Translations under genes and position numbers: made by a program
From: Sacculina carcini
Lineage: Eukaryota > Arthropoda > Thecostraca > Sacculinidae
DNA length: 64,000 nt
Direction: 5' to 3'
NCBI GenBank assembly: GCA_916048095.2
Contig: OU696579.1
Coordinates: 2,232,001 to 2,296,000, forward strand
The notes under the pieces: generated by a model
Told to the model about the DNA's origin: nothing
The model's input: the letters and a program-made list of their open reading frames with translations, nothing else
Databases searched by the model: none
Shown: in pieces, positions 12,081 to 22,462 of the stretch
How positions within the stretch are numbered: position 1 is the first letter of the stretch
Layout: every line of letters begins with the position of its first letter

Positions 12081-12316
12081 TTGCAAGTCGGCATGCTGCG
12101 CTATATTATAATCAAGATATAAACAAGGTGTTACTGACTCGCCTTTGCTGCTCACACTAAACACAACGTTCATGTATGCCGCAAGTGACTAGCATGCCAA
12201 ATATGCCAGACAAACTTCTACAAAAGTGTGCATGTTAATATATGTTCAAACTACAGATTCCATGCATGCAACTGTCATCATGGCCGTACATCCTGGGGGT
12301 ATGGGAGGCTATATAT

Positions 12317-13079
12317 CAGGGCTTGAAAAAACTGGGTTTTTAAACCAAAAACCATGGTTTTTTTATATAAAAAAACATTGTTTTTTTTGTTTTTTTGGTT
12401 TTTTACACTTTGCACACACAAATCAAAAAAAGGATTGTACCATGCTATTTAGTATATATTTAACCATATTTTAGTACCACTTACCAAGAGTTTTGTATAT
12501 ATTTCAAAAGGAAAAAAAAGAAAATAATAAAAATGTACACACAGGATCTTGAATTTCACCTTGTAGCATGTATAGGCAACGTAAGTTTTAAATCGCTTCC
12601 AATTGCGAAATCAGTCGATTTTAAACACCCACATATGTTTGCAAAGTCCAAACCAAATACCCAGTGGTCTTATTTATGAAAACCTAGTGACTAAAAACCG
12701 TTTTGTCCATGGAGGTTAATTCATGTTTGTTTTCTGAGTAAACACAGTTTTTTAACTCAGAGGTTTCTAAAAGTAGTGATTTTCATAGAAACTCAAATGT
12801 TTTGTCGTAAATATTTAGGATTTTTCATAAATACCAACTACAATGTTTCCCCAGCGAAAACCAAAAATGTTAATACAAATGTTTCCCATATCGTACAAAC
12901 CCATAAAATCATGCCAAAAAGTAATATTTATGAAGATTTAAAACTGTATTAATGAACTCATTTACTAATTCTGAAAACATTTGATCATTCCTATATGAGA
13001 AAAATCATTTCTGTCAAAAAAAACATTTAAAAAAGCATGTTTTAAAAAAAAACACTTGGTTTAAACCAAACAAACCCTG
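12317..13079. mobile_element. hAT-like non-autonomous transposon with A-run modules
   Basis: The left end CAGGGCTTGAAAAAAC and the right end ...CAAACCCTG are imperfect inverted repeats. The outer flanks read CTATATAT and GTATATAT, a 7/8 match for an 8-bp target duplication. Next to each end the sequence is an array of A- or T-runs separated by AC, CC or GG dinucleotides, forming imperfect hairpins. No ORF is present. It resembles the larger element at 58780-60406 in texture. Confidence 0.6.
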
Positions 13080-13164
13080 GTATATATACATATGTATGTA
13101 TGTCTGTGATTTATGCGATTTCCGCGTGCACAACCGCAACTGTAAACACCCGCAGACAAACACT

Positions 13165-13207
<43 letters not shown>

Positions 13208-13275
13208 ACACGTGCCTGTGTGCGCGTGACATAGCCGAGAGGACAGGGCTGTGCAATTGACCTCGGCACAATGCT

Positions 13276-13308
13276 GGTGACGTCACCAGAGCACTGGCGG
13301 TATAAAAG
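13276..13308 (+). promoter_or_regulatory. CRE-like palindrome and TATA box of the Gly/His/Tyr-rich gene, left copy
   Basis: A perfect palindrome GGTGACGTCACC (13276-13287) contains the CRE core TGACGTCA. A TATA box TATAAAAG follows at 13301, and the start codon lies at 13372. The spacing fits a compact RNA polymerase II core promoter with a short leader. The same arrangement is present in the right copy. Confidence 0.8.
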
Positions 13309-13371
13309 CAGGTGCAAGCTGAGCAGAAATCAGTCACACAGCAACAGTCGTCACTTGCGGCTCCAGCAATC

Positions 13372-14974
13372 ATGAGCTCTTCAATTTCGGTGAGTGCAAA
13401 CTGTTGCGACCAGCAAGTGCTTCGAGGCACGAAATAACATTGATCTAACTCAGTTATTGTCTTAAAAGCTTATTAAATGTGATACGACACGAATCAATTC
13501 ATGACGGTGGTGCTTAACCTCGTCTTTATGATTCCCTACTTCTTAATAAGTCCAGTAGCGTATTCAGACTGCAATTTTGTGGGAGGGGGCTGAATGATAT
13601 ATGAGTGACGAGGCAGCGTGTGAATGACTTGGGACATTTTTCAATGATATATACACGCATTTATACACACAATAATGTGCAAATGTACTTTGCGACAATG
13701 CTTATATAAACTAATTCTACAGAAACATATCTTATAAATATCTTATAGATATATATTTTTAAAATGTATCTTAACTTAATATATCTTCACTTCTATAATC
13801 TATCTTCACTTCACTTTACTTCACTATTCACTATCTCACTTAACTTCACTTTTGTAATATATCTTAACTTCATTAAATGAAGCTCTTGGTTATGAGAAGT
13901 TGATGAAAATATTTTTTTTGGGGGGGTTCAGCCCCCTGAGCTCACCCCTCCTTTGGATACGCAAGTGAATGAGTCGGTTGTTTATGTTCCACAACAACAC
14001 TGAAATATCCAATTATCGAGCTGTCATGCTCTTTCAAAACATTAAACCAACACTAGACAAGTTACTTGTGATGATCTGCTAGAATCCGTTTTGCATAGTG
14101 TTTGTATTTTTATTTACTTGTTTCTTGCTCGCATTCGCTTTTGTTCTAGCGGAATTTCCGATTTATGTCAATATTTATTTATTCTATGTAAGCCCAGTGT
14201 TTTTGCTTGCGTGATACATCGTATCACTATGCAAAAACATCGTACATCGTATTTGAGTGCGAATTCAATACGCTGCTCACATCTCACAGAAAAGCGACGG
14301 GCATTGAAACAATAGACAGTGTTAAAAGCTAAGCCCAAGACTTGCCACAATTACGTACATCTAAATCCTGCAAAACGAAATTTGATAGTTTGGAAAAAAG
14401 TGGAGAAGTAAGGAAATATTTGTTTTATTTGACGATTTCTGATTGTGTGCACGTGTGTGTGTTGCAACAGGTCCTCGTTGTGCTAGCTGCCTGCATGGCT
14501 GGAGCACTTTGCGCACCGGAGCCGGCACCGTACCATCACTACGGCCACCACGGTTACCATGGTTACGGACACGGACATCACTACGGCCACTACAGACACG
14601 GACGCTCCGCTGACGCCAAGCCCGAGCCCTACCATGGTTACCATGGACACCACGGTTACCATGGCCACGGACACTACCGTTACGGACGTTCAGCTGAGCC
14701 CGAACCTTACCATGGTTACCATGGTTACGGACATGGCCCCCACTACCATGGTCATTACAGATACGGACGTTCCGCTGAGCCGAAACCCGAGCCTTACCAT
14801 GGCTACCATGGACACCACGGTTACCATGGTTACGGACACTACCGTTACGGACGTTCTGCTGAGCCCAAGCCCGAGCCCTACCACCACTACGGACACCACG
14901 GTTACCATGGTTACGGCCCGTATCACCACGGTCACTACAGATACGGACGTTCCACCGTGCCCCAGCTGGCGTGA
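13372..14974 (+). CDS. Secreted Gly/His/Tyr-rich repeat protein, copy A
   Basis: Two exons, 13372-13389 and 14471-14974, join in phase 0 (donor TTTCG followed by GTGAGT; acceptor GTTGCAACAG). The product is 173 residues. Exon 1 supplies only MSSSIS, and the signal peptide continues into exon 2 (VLVVLAACMAGALC, cut expected before APEP). The mature part is about five imperfect modules of a tyrosine-, histidine- and glycine-rich block (HGYHGYGH) each closed by YGRSAEP or similar. GRS sites could be processing points. It has no cysteine after the signal peptide. Such proteins are often cuticle, tube, shell or metal-binding matrix components, or glycine-rich antimicrobial peptides. I cannot place the family, so the role is not assigned. 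Confidence 0.85.
13553..13967. mobile_element. CAGTGGCG-family hAT-type MITE in intron of copy A
   Basis: The element is 415 bp with ends CAGTAGCGTATTCAG and GGATACGCAAGTG. It is flanked by AATAAGTC and AATGAGTC, a 7/8 match for an 8-bp duplication. An internal segment repeats TTCACTT/TATCTT motifs. The orthologous insertion in the right arm (23472-23867) has a perfect duplication, so insertion predates the arm duplication. Confidence 0.85.
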
Positions 14975-15211
14975 ACTCAACTTCTCCACTGAAATGCTTT
15001 CATTTTCCTCCTCATCGGTCCATTTCTACTTGCTCTGGCCAATTGGCGCTCTTTCCTCCAGTGTTTGTGTCGCGTGAAACTGACTGAGTGGGGTTTTGTG
15101 GTTGAAACATCGCAACTCAATGTCGCCAACCCTGTCATATCCGTGACAAAATACAAACTCTTTCAGCATATGTAGTGTGTGTTACTGTCTGCAGATATCA
15201 GATATCAAAAT

Positions 15212-15455
15212 CAGTTGCGAATCCAGAGTGCAATTTCGGGAGGGGCCGAATTAATTTTGGCGGGCTGAATCTTTAGGGCGATCAGTCATGTACATGCACC
15301 ACTATGCAGCGTCTTTGCGATAATGCTTATATCAACAAATTCTACAAGAAGTATTTTTCTTGACCTCTTTTAGCGCACCTCTTGGTTATGAGGAGTTGAT
15401 GGAAACTTTTGGGGGGCTTCAGACCCCTGACCCCGCCCCCCTGGACCCACCAGTG
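15212..15455. mobile_element. CAGTGGCG-family hAT-type MITE, 3' of copy A
   Basis: The element is 244 bp with ends CAGTTGCGAATCCAG and GGACCCACCAGTG. It is flanked by ATCAAAAT and ATCAAGAT (7/8). The equivalent insertion in the right arm is 21982-22225, also 244 bp. Confidence 0.85.
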
Positions 15456-15735
15456 ATCAAGATCCACTGAAATCTACGATAGGTAGGTGAGATTATTTTG
15501 CTCAACGAGCTCTCTGGTGTTTCCCCAGAAGATGATACTTGTATTCAACAAATGAAAACATTCTCATTGAATACTCATGAGAACAATGACAGTGCATCTC
15601 AGCAGAAGTCAGTGGCAATTTGGAAAGAGCAATTTGTACATGACAGATGTGCTTGAAAATTCCACAAATGTTCACGACGGGAGACATCAAAACACTCCTA
15701 TATGCATCGTCTGTTATTACGATAAAATTATATAT

Positions 15736-15985
15736 CGCTTCCTTCCGATAGCTGGCGGACTAACAGCACACGGAACGTACGACTCAACCAGAATATAATT
15801 GTTATGTTATATGTAACTTCTACGTGCGACTATATGAATAAAATTTACATATGCAATCATTGGTAGCATAAAAGGAACAGTTCGTGGTTTGCGATCATGG
15901 CATTCCTCATGCTGCCTCAAAAAGTAGTTATTCTCTCACTCTTCATTCTATACGGAATCAGTGAATATAAACTAGAGGCAACATT
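15736..15985. other. Between left arm and guanine deaminase
   Basis: This short spacer holds the 3' flank of the guanine deaminase gene. No other feature is seen. Confidence 0.5.
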
Positions 15986-17883
15986 TTAGTGCTCGTCGCA
16001 AAACCCGGCCACTCTCCGACCAGCCACGTACACGTGCATGATCTCCGAGGCACCGCCCAGCGAAATAAATTTCTGCACGATTTGCTCGGCACTGAGAGGC
16101 ATGAGGATATCAATAGACGAGCCCGAGTGCGCCAGGTTCACCACGAGTGCGTCGAATTGTTTCCCGATGGCGAAATTGCCGATGTGTTGCTGCAAGCCGA
16201 GAGCACGCGCACCGCCTAGAGTGGCCATATAGAGCGCGCGCTTGTAGTCGACCACGTGCTCCGGCTGAATTCGCGCCAAAATCGCCAGTACTTTGGATGT
16301 GGCAATGGCACCACGCATGCCCTCCAGCACGGACAGCCGAAAACCGCCAGATACGTCTGCAGAAAATCGCCAAATATGACCGGATCATCACAAAGATTGC
16401 ATTGCTTATAGAACATGAGAAATGAAGGGGAGCAGTGTGATGAACAGAATTTAACTCTATTAACAGTTGAAAATGCAACCTCCATTCATTATTGAAATAT
16501 ATTGAGGAAGCATATTAAATCTTAGTCAGCCTTTCAAACTTGAATTTGAAATTTAAATTATTATAATATTTGAATTTTATATATACTTCTATATATGTAT
16601 ACTTTCATGTTATTAAATATTTTTATATATTTATATATAATTACTCTTATGTTTAAGGTTTTATAACAAATTTCACTTAGATAATATTTAATCTGCAAAA
16701 TTATCATTGTAAAAATTCTATTGTAATAATGAATTTAGGGGCATTGATTCTGTTGTGTCTGATATTCTGTTTGTATATAACGTTGTATTGCCTCGGCCAT
16801 TACTTTGACTAAAGTCGTAATAAATGCATACATACATTCATACAGCGACAGTGTTTATAAGCACCCACCTGAGCCGAGGCCGACGTTGATTCCACTGTCC
16901 GACAACACGTTGACGTCACAAAGTCCCGACTGCAGCGTGATGTTGGAGTGAGGACAGTGAGCCACCCCCGTGGCCGAGCGCTGCAGCAACTCGAGTCCCT
17001 CGCGGCGCGTGTGCACCACATGCGCCATCACCGTGCGCTCGCCCAGCAGACCGGCGGCGCGGTACACGTCGGCGTAACAGCTAGCCTCGGGAAACAGCTG
17101 TCGCACCAGCTGCACCTCCGGCTCGCTCTCGTCCAGGTGCGACTGCACGTGAAGCTGCTGTTCCGAGGCCAGCGCGCCCAGCTCCTCCAGTAGACGTCGC
17201 GTGCAGCTGATGGCGAACCTGGGAGTGATGGACGGCTGGACCAGTGGCAGGGTGTTGGGGCAGGTGGTGGCGCGGTAGTGGGTCGCCTGCGAGTGACACA
17301 ACGTCTGCACAAACGCTCGCGCCTCGCTCACACTGGTGTCGGTGCGTTCGCAGTAGAAATCGGGCGCGTTGCGGTCCATGCACGTCTTTCCGACCAGCGC
17401 CCGCTGACCGTGTGTCACACACGCGTCTGCCAGTGTCTCGCAGGCTGGCCGGTGGATCGAGGCGAAGTAGCTGGCGCAAGTCGTTCCTGCTGCCAGACTG
17501 CGGCCGACCACACTGTCGTAGGCGGCGCTGGCAAACTGCTGGTCGGCGAAGCGAGCCTCCAGCGGGAAAGTGTAGGTGGATAGCCACTGCAGAAGAGGCA
17601 GGTCATGTCCCAGACCGATGTTGGGGTACTGACACGCGTGGATGTGCGCGTCCACTAGGCCTGGCATGACGAACTCATGTCGATCCAGTACGCGAACGTT
17701 CTCCATGTCCATATTGTGTTCGGCCACGATTCGGGCAGCATTGTTGGCAGGGCCCAGATGGAGCACTAGTCCGTCACGCACCAGTAACAAAGCGTCCTCG
17801 ACAATCTCGAGCTGCTGCTCGGAGAGACAGTGGACGATGGTGCCGCGGAAACCACCCGTCAGTCGAGCCGGCTCCGAGGTCAT
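15986..17883 (-). CDS. GDA: Guanine deaminase
   Basis: Two exons, 17883-16869 and 16356-15986, join in phase 1 across GLGS-D-VSGG, giving 461 residues against about 454 for the vertebrate enzyme. It hydrolyses guanine to xanthine and ammonia in cytosolic purine catabolism. The metal-dependent amidohydrolase ligands are all present: PGLVDAHIH (His80, His82), SHLDE (His249), MAHVVH (His288) and the split GLGS-D aspartate (Asp339). Other family blocks include GTTCASYFA, CMDRN and PHSN. The start MTSEPARL was chosen because it aligns with the usual N-terminus; upstream codons in the same frame are hydrophobic and look like 5' flank. The intron of about 510 bp is AT-rich and, unlike others here, has no TG tract at its acceptor. 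The gene sits alone in the palindrome spacer. Confidence 0.95.
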
Positions 17884-18092
17884 GATTGACCGCTGAGAAG
17901 CAGCAGATTGGTCCGTGAATATGCGGTCTACGATCGAACGGTAACAAGAATACAGCTTCAATATCTGACGCAACAACAATACCAAGACAACATCGTATAA
18001 ATTTGACGAAACTAGAAATATAGCGACATCTGAAAAATTCAGCTGCATTCGAAAAAAAACCAAAAAGATCTAAATATAGAAGGCTTAATTCT

Positions 18093-18095
<3 letters not shown>

Positions 18096-18128
<33 letters not shown>
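18096..18128. repeat. (CA)n microsatellite
   Basis: A pure CA run of about 33 bp lies upstream of guanine deaminase. Confidence 0.95.
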
Positions 18129-18130
<2 letters not shown>

Positions 18131-18665
18131 ATCTAGTACAATATTGTCCTATGAACATATTAGCCACACACGCTTGTATACTCCCATACTCTGCAATAGG
18201 GCAATATGTTCACCTCGGCCAGTGAAGTGTCAAAGGCGTAGCAAGTGCGGTGAGTGCGACTGCGGCTTGTGAACAATATGTTCACTTTTCACCATAGCAT
18301 AATTTCAGTGGTTTTCAACACAACGCACGAGTTTATACATAACAGGTAGCTAACACCTAACTGTTGGGTTATTGGATAGGCTCAGTAATCTAACTTGACA
18401 TAACCTGACCTGACCTAACCTAGCTAATAACCGCACAGTGTGTTATGTGCTAGCTACATGTTGTATAGAAACTCGTGTCTTGTGTTGAAAACCACTGAAA
18501 ATACGCTATGGTTAAAAGTGAACATATTGGCCACAAGCCGCAGTCGCACTCACCACACTTGGTACGCCATTGACACTACACTGGCCGAGGTGAACATATT
18601 GCCCTATTATAGAGTATGGGAGTACTCGGGAATTTGTGGCTAATATGTTAGGGCAATATTGTAGT
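18131..18665. mobile_element. Foldback element with arms of about 220-240 bp
   Basis: The left arm, starting GTACAATATTGTCCTA, matches the reverse complement of the right arm (ending CAATATTGTAGTAC) almost to the centre. Shared blocks include CAATATGTTCACCTCGGCC, GTGAGTGCGACTGCGGCTTGT and TTCAGTGGTTTTCAACACA. The unpaired centre is about 50 bp. A transcript would form a very long hairpin. There is no ORF and no certain target duplication. Confidence 0.8.
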
Positions 18666-18857
18666 ACTCCCATACACACACACTCACACACACACATACA
18701 CACACTAAAACATACACACACACATACACACACTCACACATACGCGCACACACATACACACACACACATACAAACACTCACACATACGCGCACACACATA
18801 CACACACTAACACACACGCACATGTACACACACATGCACACACACACTCACACTCAC
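18666..18857. repeat. CA-rich repeat tract
   Basis: This is an impure CA array with TACGCG interruptions. It abuts the foldback element on one side and a retrotransposon fragment on the other. Confidence 0.9.
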
Positions 18858-19181
18858 TCATTCTACGAGGAACGACTACAAGCTCTGAACCTAACTAGTC
18901 TTGAGGACAGAAGAAAGCGGGGGGATTTGATAAACATATTTAAGTATATGAAAAAGATGGCCACTCCAATAATTACAGGTTTTTATAAGCAGATGAAAGG
19001 AAGAGGACACAAGTATAAATTAAGGAAACCCCGTTGCAAAAAGGATATAAAGAAGTACAGCTTCCCATACAGAGCTATAGATAGTTGGAATAAACTACCC
19101 ACGGATATTGTCGAGAGTGAAAAAATATCAGAGTTTAAAAGTAAAATTGATAGGTTGAGAGACAGGTCAGCTCGAGCTTAA
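18858..19181 (+). pseudogene. Non-LTR retrotransposon ORF2, C-terminal fragment (CR1/L2-like)
   Basis: An open frame of about 105 codons ending at a stop matches the post-RT C-terminal block of CR1/L2-type elements: YEERLQALNLTSLEDRRKRGDL, a TRGH-like GRGHKYKLRKPRC and the RAIDSWNKLPTDIV box. The RT core is missing, so it is a 5'-truncated copy. It is bounded by CA arrays on both sides. Confidence 0.8.
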
Positions 19182-19692
19182 GCTCAAATCCTGTAGAACA
19201 ACTCGGTGAGTACAACTCGGTGAGTACACTCACACACACGCACATGTACACACACACATACACTCATACACACACTCATACACACACATACACACATACA
19301 CACTCATACACACACACACACACACTCACACACTCATACACACACTAACACACACTAACACACGACAGCGCGGATACAAATCCACATGCTTATTTAAAGC
19401 ATACATGTGTACACATGCACAGGGTCAACACACATACACACACACACACACACACACATACACGCCCTAGCAGCAACACCTCGACACTGAAAATATCTGG
19501 AGTGTGTCAGGGTGATGTCGACCTGAAGCAGTGCATGTGGTATTTGAAATGCAATATAATGTATATACAAGATACGAGAATACCGTTTGCTGACTAACCA
19601 CGTGAAACATCACTACATAATGTGCACAAACATACACACATACATACACGTACACATACATGCATGTGGTGGCGACTGTGACGTCTATCTAC
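19182..19692. repeat. CA-rich tracts and unassigned spacer
   Basis: Impure CA arrays run at 19225-19365 and 19430-19462, the first preceded by a duplicated ACTCGGTGAGTACA. From 19463 to 19692 I see nothing recognisable. Confidence 0.7.
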
Positions 19693-20243
19693 CATTGATT
19701 ACACTGGCCTGCGTTTCAAAACTTTTTGAAAAGGTCGGAGGCTTCTCAGCTGTTTTAATACAAGTTTTGTGTGCTGAATCCTAAAAAGCTATCCATTTGA
19801 TGTATTAATATACATATTGGAGTGGGCATATTGATACATTTTGCCCCAATTCCCACCCTTCTCTCCTACTGCATGGAACATGTCTGAGCTCTCTGCATGG
19901 CTGGCTTACAAGTCAATCACCACCAACTTCCTGGGTAACCAGAGAAGTCCGGAATACGTGAAGGTCGTCGATGAGTTGATGAAAAGTTTTCAGAAACTTG
20001 GTGCTCGTATGTCTGTAAAGATGCACTTTCTACGGTCCCATCTCGATTATTTCCCAGACAACTGTGGTGATTATAGTGAAGAGCAGGAAGAACGTTTCCA
20101 GAAAGACACACATGTGATGGAAGAACTGTACCAGGGTCGGTGGGACGTTAACTTCCTGGCGGACTATTGCTGGTGCTTGAAGAGGGACGTCCCCTCCGCT
20201 CAACACATTCGGAAGTCCGTGAAAAGGCCATTCGTTTCGCAGT
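19693..20243 (+). mobile_element. Dispersed element with a short conserved ORF, class unknown
   Basis: The first 170 bp (from TTACACTGGCCTGCGTTTC) match 63778-64000 closely, except that a block of about 55 bp present there is missing here. So this is a dispersed repeat. It leads into an open frame (in frame from ATG 19880, stop at 20243): SAWLAYKSITTNFLGN, VDELMKSFQKLGARMSVKMHFLRSHLDYFPDNCGDYSEEQ, GRWDVNFLADYCWCLKRD. I recognise this as a domain found in many near-identical uncharacterised proteins of arthropods and cnidarians, but cannot name its function. It has no transposase motif that I can see. The ORF is about 120 codons and intact. A transposon-linked captured domain is the best guess. 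Confidence 0.55.
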
Positions 20244-21608
20244 AGTGAGTATGTACTGTGATCGGAATACACTTATGGGGCATCAGTTTGCAGTTTAAAC
20301 ATATATCCTTCTGTCGCATTAACTATAGTAAACCAATCAGCAAGGTTTTTTTCATATGGGCGAAATAACGTATCTTAAAATATGAAGCTTATCGAGCAAA
20401 ACGGATTACATTTCCGGAATCAGCGTGAAAAAGTGACCTACAAACAGTTGAGAAACCCTTGACCTTATAAATCACGTAGACCAGTGTAATTAATTGTCTT
20501 TGTTTTTTGTATATTTTTATTTCACTTGTTAATTGTTCTTGTTGTTTCATAGGTGAGTGAGGGCAATGTGTTGCCTGTGTAGCTCCAATGTGGCAATTAT
20601 CTTAATGCGCCTATGAAATGCAGATAGATATCCAACTAACAACGCGGGAGATTTTCAACCATGTCCCACTTTGCTTAATTGTCTCGATGCTATTTGTATA
20701 TATTAAAATACATGCTATTTTAACTCATATTCGTGGAGCGTTGCAAAAACTCAACACCAGACACATTATACTTATGTAAATGTTCTGATGCATATCATTT
20801 ATCCATTTCATGTCATTAATTTTATTAATTATTGTTTATAGAGTTGATATTAGCACACCTTCCCTAAAACATATACGATATATGAATTTACATGCTTTTT
20901 CACAATGCAAATAAATAGAGGAAATACTTCCCTTATATTTATATTATCCTGGAAGAGAATTGAACTCAGTTAAGTTTATATCTCCGAATGTATCTTACCT
21001 TATATCCAATGTCCTCTGTGTTGGCGCGGACATGAAACTGTCTCCACTCACAAGCCTTCTTCTTACTGTCACGACCAGGAAAAAGTGCATGTGTGTGTGT
21101 GTGTGTGTCTTGGTGTGATGTAGTTTATAAAGGTGTCGTTTTTGCGTGTTCTGGGTCGTGTGTTCAGATATGACCTTGGTTTTGGTGAGCATGTGGGTAT
21201 GTAGAGAGTGTGCGCGTAACGTGCGCGTAACAATATGTGTGTATGTACGTGCGTGTGTGTGTGCTGGAGGAACATGACTCAGATCGACAGAGATTTACTC
21301 AGGTGAAATGCTCTTTTATAGTCAAAAATACTGGTGTAAACCCTAAGATTTTTACTCATGCTTGTGGTGCGACAGAAATTTCATCTCGCGCCACTTGGTG
21401 AGCCTATCAACCATGTGAACGCCTGTTTGTCTGTATGTCTGTGTGTCATGTTTGTCCGTGTCATTGATGTTGGACCAACATTGCGTGTGTGTGTGAGCTT
21501 GTTTGTACGTGTGTCGGCTTCGCCCTGTCCTGTTGTGTCTGTACATGTAAATACAGTCGGTTCCAAGCACTCACGTTGTTAAATTGTGTCAATCCGTGGC
21601 TATCACAC
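20244..21608. other. Spacer of the inverted duplication, no gene recognised
   Basis: AT-rich to 20990, then a region with short TG runs (21091-21110, 21240-21262) and modest ORFs without family resemblance. A piece of another CAGTGGCG-family MITE starts at 21609 and runs into an AT repeat near 21685. Confidence 0.5.
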
Positions 21609-21981
21609 CAGTGGCGGCGCCAGTATTTTTCCGATGGGGAGTTGAGGGGGGCTAAGGAAAAAGTTGTGGGGGCTTGGCGAAGCATGAATATATATATATA
21701 TATATACAATTTTATCGTAATAACAGACGATGCATATAGGAGTGTTTTGATGTCTCCCGTCGTGAACATTTGTGGAATTTTCAAGCACATCTGTCAAGTA
21801 CAAATTGCTCTTTCCAAATTGCCACTGACTTCTGCTGAGATGCACTGTCATTGTTCTCATGAGTATTCAATGATAATGTTTTCATTTGTTAAATACAAGT
21901 ATCATCTTCTGGGAAAACACCAGAGAGCTCGTTGAGCAAAATAATCTCACCTACCTATCGTAGATTTCAGTGGATATTGAT

Positions 21982-22225
21982 CACTGGTGGGTCCAGGGGG
22001 CGGGCTCAGGAGGCTGAAGCCCCCCAAATGTTTCCATCAACTCCTCATAACCAAGAGGTGCGCTAAAAGAGATCAAGAAAATATACTTCTTGTAGAATTT
22101 GTTTATATATGCACTATCGCAAAGACGTTGCATAGTGGTGCATGTACATGAATGATCGCCCTAAAGATTCAGCCCCCCAAAATTAATTCGGCCCCTCCCA
22201 AAATTGCGCTCTGGATTCGCAACTG
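21982..22225. mobile_element. CAGTGGCG-family MITE, 3' of copy B
   Basis: The element is 244 bp, the partner of 15212-15455. Flanks ATATTGAT and ATTTTGAT match 7/8. Confidence 0.85.
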
Positions 22226-22462
22226 ATTTTGATATCTGATATCTGTAGACAGTAACACACAATACATATGCTGAAAGACTTTGTATTTTGTCACGGATAT
22301 GACAGGTTGGCGACATTGAGTTGCGATGTTTCAACCACAAAAACCCCACTCAGTCAGTTTCACGCGACACAAACACTGGAGGAAAGAGCGCCAATTGGCC
22401 AGAGCAAGTAGAAATGGACCGATGAGGAGGAAAATGAAAGCATTTCAGTGGAGAAGTTGAGT

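Larger units (their letters stand above)
13107..15735. repeat. Inverted duplication, left arm
   Basis: From about CTGTGATTTATGCG (13107) to AAAATTATATA (15735) this arm matches the reverse complement of 21705-24302. The match includes the gene, its promoter, two MITEs and the 3' flank. Coding exons look almost identical while intron and flank show scattered substitutions and small indels. The spacer is about 6 kb. The outer edges were read by eye. Confidence 0.9.

Noticed and set aside
14483-15077. Overlapping Thr/Val-rich frames on both strands of the Gly/His/Tyr gene (and the same in the right arm)
   Set aside because: They are shadows of the repeat-coding exon; only the frame with a signal peptide and proper splice sites is credible.
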